From: Actinomycetes bacterium
GTDB lineage: Bacteria > Actinomycetota > Acidimicrobiia > Acidimicrobiales > Acidimicrobiaceae
NCBI GenBank assembly: GCA_021819025.1
Contig: JAKASN010000060.1
Coordinates: 1 to 8,151, forward strand
Direction: 5' to 3'
Length of the DNA: 8,151 nt
Shown here piece after piece: positions 5,733 to 8,151 of the stretch; position 1 is the first letter of the stretch, and every line of letters begins with the position of its first letter. A model generated the notes under the pieces. It was given only the letters and a program-made list of their open reading frames with translations, had not been told where the DNA came from and ran no database searches. The position numbers were made by a program, and so were the translations under genes.

Positions 5733-6152
5733 ATGGAGAAGTATCCGTTTTTGTCCCCTGAATGGATTAACAAGGTACGCGAACTCCGACAGGCCCACGT
5801 CGAGGAATACGGCAAGCCATCGATGGATGTAGTGATCAAAATGAACCAGGTGGTTACAGATATTCCTTTCGGGAATGAAGATCTCGAGGTCTACATCGAC
5901 TCTTCCGGGGGATTTATCGATATCGAACTCGGCCAACTCGAGGATGCGGAAATCAGCATCCGCGTCGACTACGAGACGGCAAAGGCCGTCTTTGTTAACC
6001 TCGACATTCAGGCCGCTATGGCGGCCTTCATGTCGGGAAAGATCCGCATTACTGGAGATTTCTCCAAGCTCCTCGCGTTGCAAGGGATGGTCTCACCCGA
6101 CGGGTTGAATCCCGACGACATAGCTTCAAAGATCAAAGACCTAACCGCCTAA
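5733..6152 (+). CDS. SCP2 sterol-carrier-domain protein
   Basis: A 139-residue single-domain protein of the SCP2 fold (PF02036), a five-stranded sheet with helices that encloses a hydrophobic tunnel and carries lipids or acyl-CoA. The sequence shows an N-terminal helix (about 8-25), a set of strands including EVYIDSSGGFIDIELG (about 51-66) and EISIRVDYETA, then the family's signature end: a helix followed by FMSGKIRITGDFSKLLALQG (about 99-118), matching the SGKxxxxGDxxKL pattern of SCP2 proteins. It has no signal or membrane segment, so it is cytoplasmic. Bacterial members are often found near beta-oxidation or steroid-degradation genes; here the neighbours do not show that. Its ligand is unknown. 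The gene ends 12 bases from the stop of the convergent kinase gene, with no clear terminator between them. Confidence 0.87.
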   Translation: MEKYPFLSPEWINKVRELRQAHVEEYGKPSMDVVIKMNQVVTDIPFGNEDLEVYIDSSGGFIDIELGQLEDAEISIRVDYETAKAVFVNLDIQAAMAAFMSGKIRITGDFSKLLALQGMVSPDGLNPDDIASKIKDLTA

Positions 6153-6164
6153 GCGACGACGGGC

Positions 6165-8151
6165 CTATTTGATCACAAAGATTCCCACACTAAGCCCGTA
6201 GTGGATCGAAGTCCCACCTTGGGGATTTTGAAAAATAATTATGCTGTTCGGGTCATTGGGCGTGTTCACGGATCCAACCGAGAGCCCGACCTGCTGTAGC
6301 GCAGCTTCAGCAGCCGAAAGAGACATACCGATCAAATTCGGAACCGTCACCATGTGTGGACCTTCGGAAACCACAATACCGATGGCGGTACCTCGGGGAA
6401 CCGAGTTCCCGGCAGTGACGCTTTGGCTAATGACTTCGCCAAGGGGAACCGTATCGGAGTACTGCTGGGTGGCCGTCGGAGATAGACCAAGCGCCGTAAG
6501 CTGCGAGCTTGCCGCCGCTGAGGTTTCACCCACCAGGTTCGGAACTACTCTTGGCGCCGGTCCCTTCGAGATGGTGACGGTAACAGTCGCGCCAGGGGCT
6601 AACTTGCCCCCCGACGGAGACTGAGCTATCACCGCTCCAGGTGGAACGGTCTCTGAGTAAGCATCCACCACTTTGGCAAGGAGCTGAACCTCCGAAAGAG
6701 AGTAATTAGCGCCGATCTCTTGTTCGCCAACCACGTTAGGAACCACAACATCGGGTGGTCCGAGCGAAATAACCAGCGCCACTGGAGACTTTTTCGCTTC
6801 CGAGGCACCCGGCTTGGGTAACTCGCTAATCACACTGCCCCGAGGAATCGAGGGGTCGTGGGCGAAGCTGATGGTACCAATCCTCAGTCCAGCCAAAGCG
6901 AAGGCCGAAGTGGCCGAAATCTGCGTAGCCCCAATCTCGTTGGGCACCACCACCGAGGCGGTATCCTGCGCCACAAAGAACGACGCACCGACAATCAACA
7001 CCACCGCCAACAATGCCATGAGGATCTTGGCACGCCGCGACCGGAGGCCGCCCTTGCGCTTTGGCCCAGCTAGGGCTTGGGCCATCGGGTCACCGTCTTG
7101 TGGGGGCGCTGTATCACCTGGTGGGGGACCTAGCGGCGTAAGAACCGAGGTGGGGGTCTCCCCTTGGACAAGGATCGTGGTGTTATCGACGAGAGGATTG
7201 TGCCCGGAAGGCTCGCGGAGATGGTCGTCTTGATCAAACGCCTCGTTCGGACTGTGCTCGTCCGATTCTGCGTGTCTTGTGCCTCCCGCGCCATTGCGAG
7301 CCTCTTCGTGTAAATTCGCACTGGGGAATGGGACCACTTGCGTAACTGGATCGCCGGCAATGCCGGCGAATTCAAAGTGGCGTACTTGAAGCGCCTCGGG
7401 AACGGGAAGGGTCCGCAACAAAAGAGCCAGCTCGTCGGCGAGGAGCGATGCGGAAATCCGGCTCTCAGGGTCGAGCTTGCCCATCGCTTCAACCAAGGGT
7501 CGTAGTGCTCCAAGTTCGGTGGGAACTTGCAAATCGCCGGTGGTCCTTGCCATTAGGGTAGCCACGGTAGTGTCCGCAGCAAAGGGGAGTTCGCCGGTTA
7601 CTGCCTCGATAACGACCAAGGCAAATGAGAACATGTCGCCTGCCTTGTTGGTCGGACGACCCAAAGCTTGTTCGGGCGAAGCGTAGCGAGCGGTACCCAT
7701 TACCAGGCCCACGGGCTCCGTCCAAGCCGCCTCCGACAAGGCGCGGGCAATGCCGAAATCGGCGATGCGGATTCTGCCTTCTTCGTCAAAGAGCAGGTTC
7801 GAAGGTTTAATATCACGATGTATGTAGCCGCGAGCATGCGCATAGGCGAGCGCCTGTGATATCTCGGAGGCGACTCGCCCCGCCTGGGCGACGCTCATGC
7901 GCTTGCCATCGTCGAGGTAGTTGCGTAGAGTTCCTCCCGATAGGAACTCAAAGACCAGAAATGGCGAGCCTTCGGCTTCGCCCCAGTCGAAAACCCTGAC
8001 GATGCTGGGGTGATTCAGCGATGCCGCCGCTTTGGCTTCGGCGTGAAAGCGTCGAATGAAAGATGCATCGGCGCTCAAGCCTTCGTGCAGCAGTTTAACG
8101 GCAACTTTTCGACCCAGGGATAGGTCGCGTCCAAGATAGACGACACCGGAT
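6165..8151 (-). CDS. PASTA-domain Ser/Thr protein kinase (PknB-like), 5' truncated
   Basis: The visible 661 residues are a membrane-anchored Hanks-type kinase; the frame is open past the right edge, so the TTG at 8078 is internal. Residues below count from the edge. The catalytic domain shows VAVK with the ATP-binding Lys19 (nt 8094-8096), the HAEA helix-C Glu38, HRDIKPSN with catalytic Asp113 (7812-7814), DFG with Asp131, and the SPE motif near 158-160. The activation loop carries Thr144 as a likely phosphorylation site. A proline-rich linker follows, then a basic stretch and one transmembrane helix (about 376-394, nt 6969-7025). Four PASTA repeats lie outside: about 399-466, 467-532, 533-599 and 600-661, each beginning near VPN. 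PASTA domains sense muropeptides or lipid II, so a role in cell-wall growth control is expected from the family. All catalytic residues in view are present, so it is probably active. The pknB/pstP/rodA neighbours, if any, lie outside. Confidence 0.95.
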   Translation of the reverse strand, partial: SGVVYLGRDLSLGRKVAVKLLHEGLSADASFIRRFHAEAKAAASLNHPSIVRVFDWGEAEGSPFLVFEFLSGGTLRNYLDDGKRMSVAQAGRVASEISQALAYAHARGYIHRDIKPSNLLFDEEGRIRIADFGIARALSEAAWTEPVGLVMGTARYASPEQALGRPTNKAGDMFSFALVVIEAVTGELPFAADTTVATLMARTTGDLQVPTELGALRPLVEAMGKLDPESRISASLLADELALLLRTLPVPEALQVRHFEFAGIAGDPVTQVVPFPSANLHEEARNGAGGTRHAESDEHSPNEAFDQDDHLREPSGHNPLVDNTTILVQGETPTSVLTPLGPPPGDTAPPQDGDPMAQALAGPKRKGGLRSRRAKILMALLAVVLIVGASFFVAQDTASVVVPNEIGATQISATSAFALAGLRIGTISFAHDPSIPRGSVISELPKPGASEAKKSPVALVISLGPPDVVVPNVVGEQEIGANYSLSEVQLLAKVVDAYSETVPPGAVIAQSPSGGKLAPGATVTVTISKGPAPRVVPNLVGETSAAASSQLTALGLSPTATQQYSDTVPLGEVISQSVTAGNSVPRGTAIGIVVSEGPHMVTVPNLIGMSLSAAEAALQQVGLSVGSVNTPNDPNSIIIFQNPQGGTSIHYGLSVGIFVIK

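Noticed and set aside
6159..6199. ACGGGC/GCCCGT inverted repeat across the kinase stop, a possible terminator
   Set aside because: The arms are only 6 bases with a 29-base loop and most of it lies inside the kinase coding region.
6814..7233. Plus-strand 139-residue frame within the kinase gene
   Set aside because: It is the antisense shadow of the kinase linker and first PASTA repeat.

Overview
The window looks like chromosomal DNA from an actinobacterium, possibly one of the acidophilic or iron-oxidising Acidimicrobiia. The signs are moderately high GC, use of TTG and GTG start codons, a PASTA-type Ser/Thr kinase, an SCP2-domain lipid carrier, a DoxX-family membrane protein and an esterase with a twin-arginine-like N-terminus. 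The lineage is an inference from gene content; there is no rRNA or other marker to settle it. I see no tRNA, rRNA, CRISPR array, insertion sequence or phage gene.

Layout. (1) 1-603, plus strand: the C-terminal part of an acetyl-CoA synthetase whose start lies left of the window. (2) 604-1074: no convincing gene. (3) 1075-2016, plus: an exported or membrane-anchored alpha/beta-hydrolase (esterase family) starting at TTG. (4) 2017-2452: spacer between convergent genes, with an AT-rich promoter-like patch and a 9-bp hairpin. (5) 2453-3202, minus: a peptidase S51 / cyanophycinase-like serine hydrolase. (6) 3203-3432: divergent promoter region with two small inverted repeats. (7) 3433-4338, plus: a hormone-sensitive-lipase-family esterase. 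(8) 4339-4683: spacer with an operator-like inverted repeat. (9) 4684-5295, plus: a DoxX-family membrane protein, followed by a very strong terminator-like hairpin at 5329-5363. (10) 5364-5732: long leader or spacer with small hairpins. (11) 5733-6152, plus: a small SCP2 sterol-carrier-domain protein. (12) 6165-8151, minus: a PASTA-repeat Ser/Thr protein kinase, 5' end beyond the window, converging on the SCP2 gene with a 12-bp gap.

How the genes relate. Most are separated by long spacers or face different directions, so they appear to be independent transcription units rather than one operon. A loose theme of acyl and lipid metabolism runs through acetyl-CoA synthetase, two esterases and the SCP2 protein, but nothing in the sequence proves they work together. 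I did not find a convincing undescribed multi-gene system. The points most worth a second look are the unassigned S51 enzyme divergent from an esterase, the operator-like repeats in front of three of the genes, and the convergent spacer at 2017-2452.
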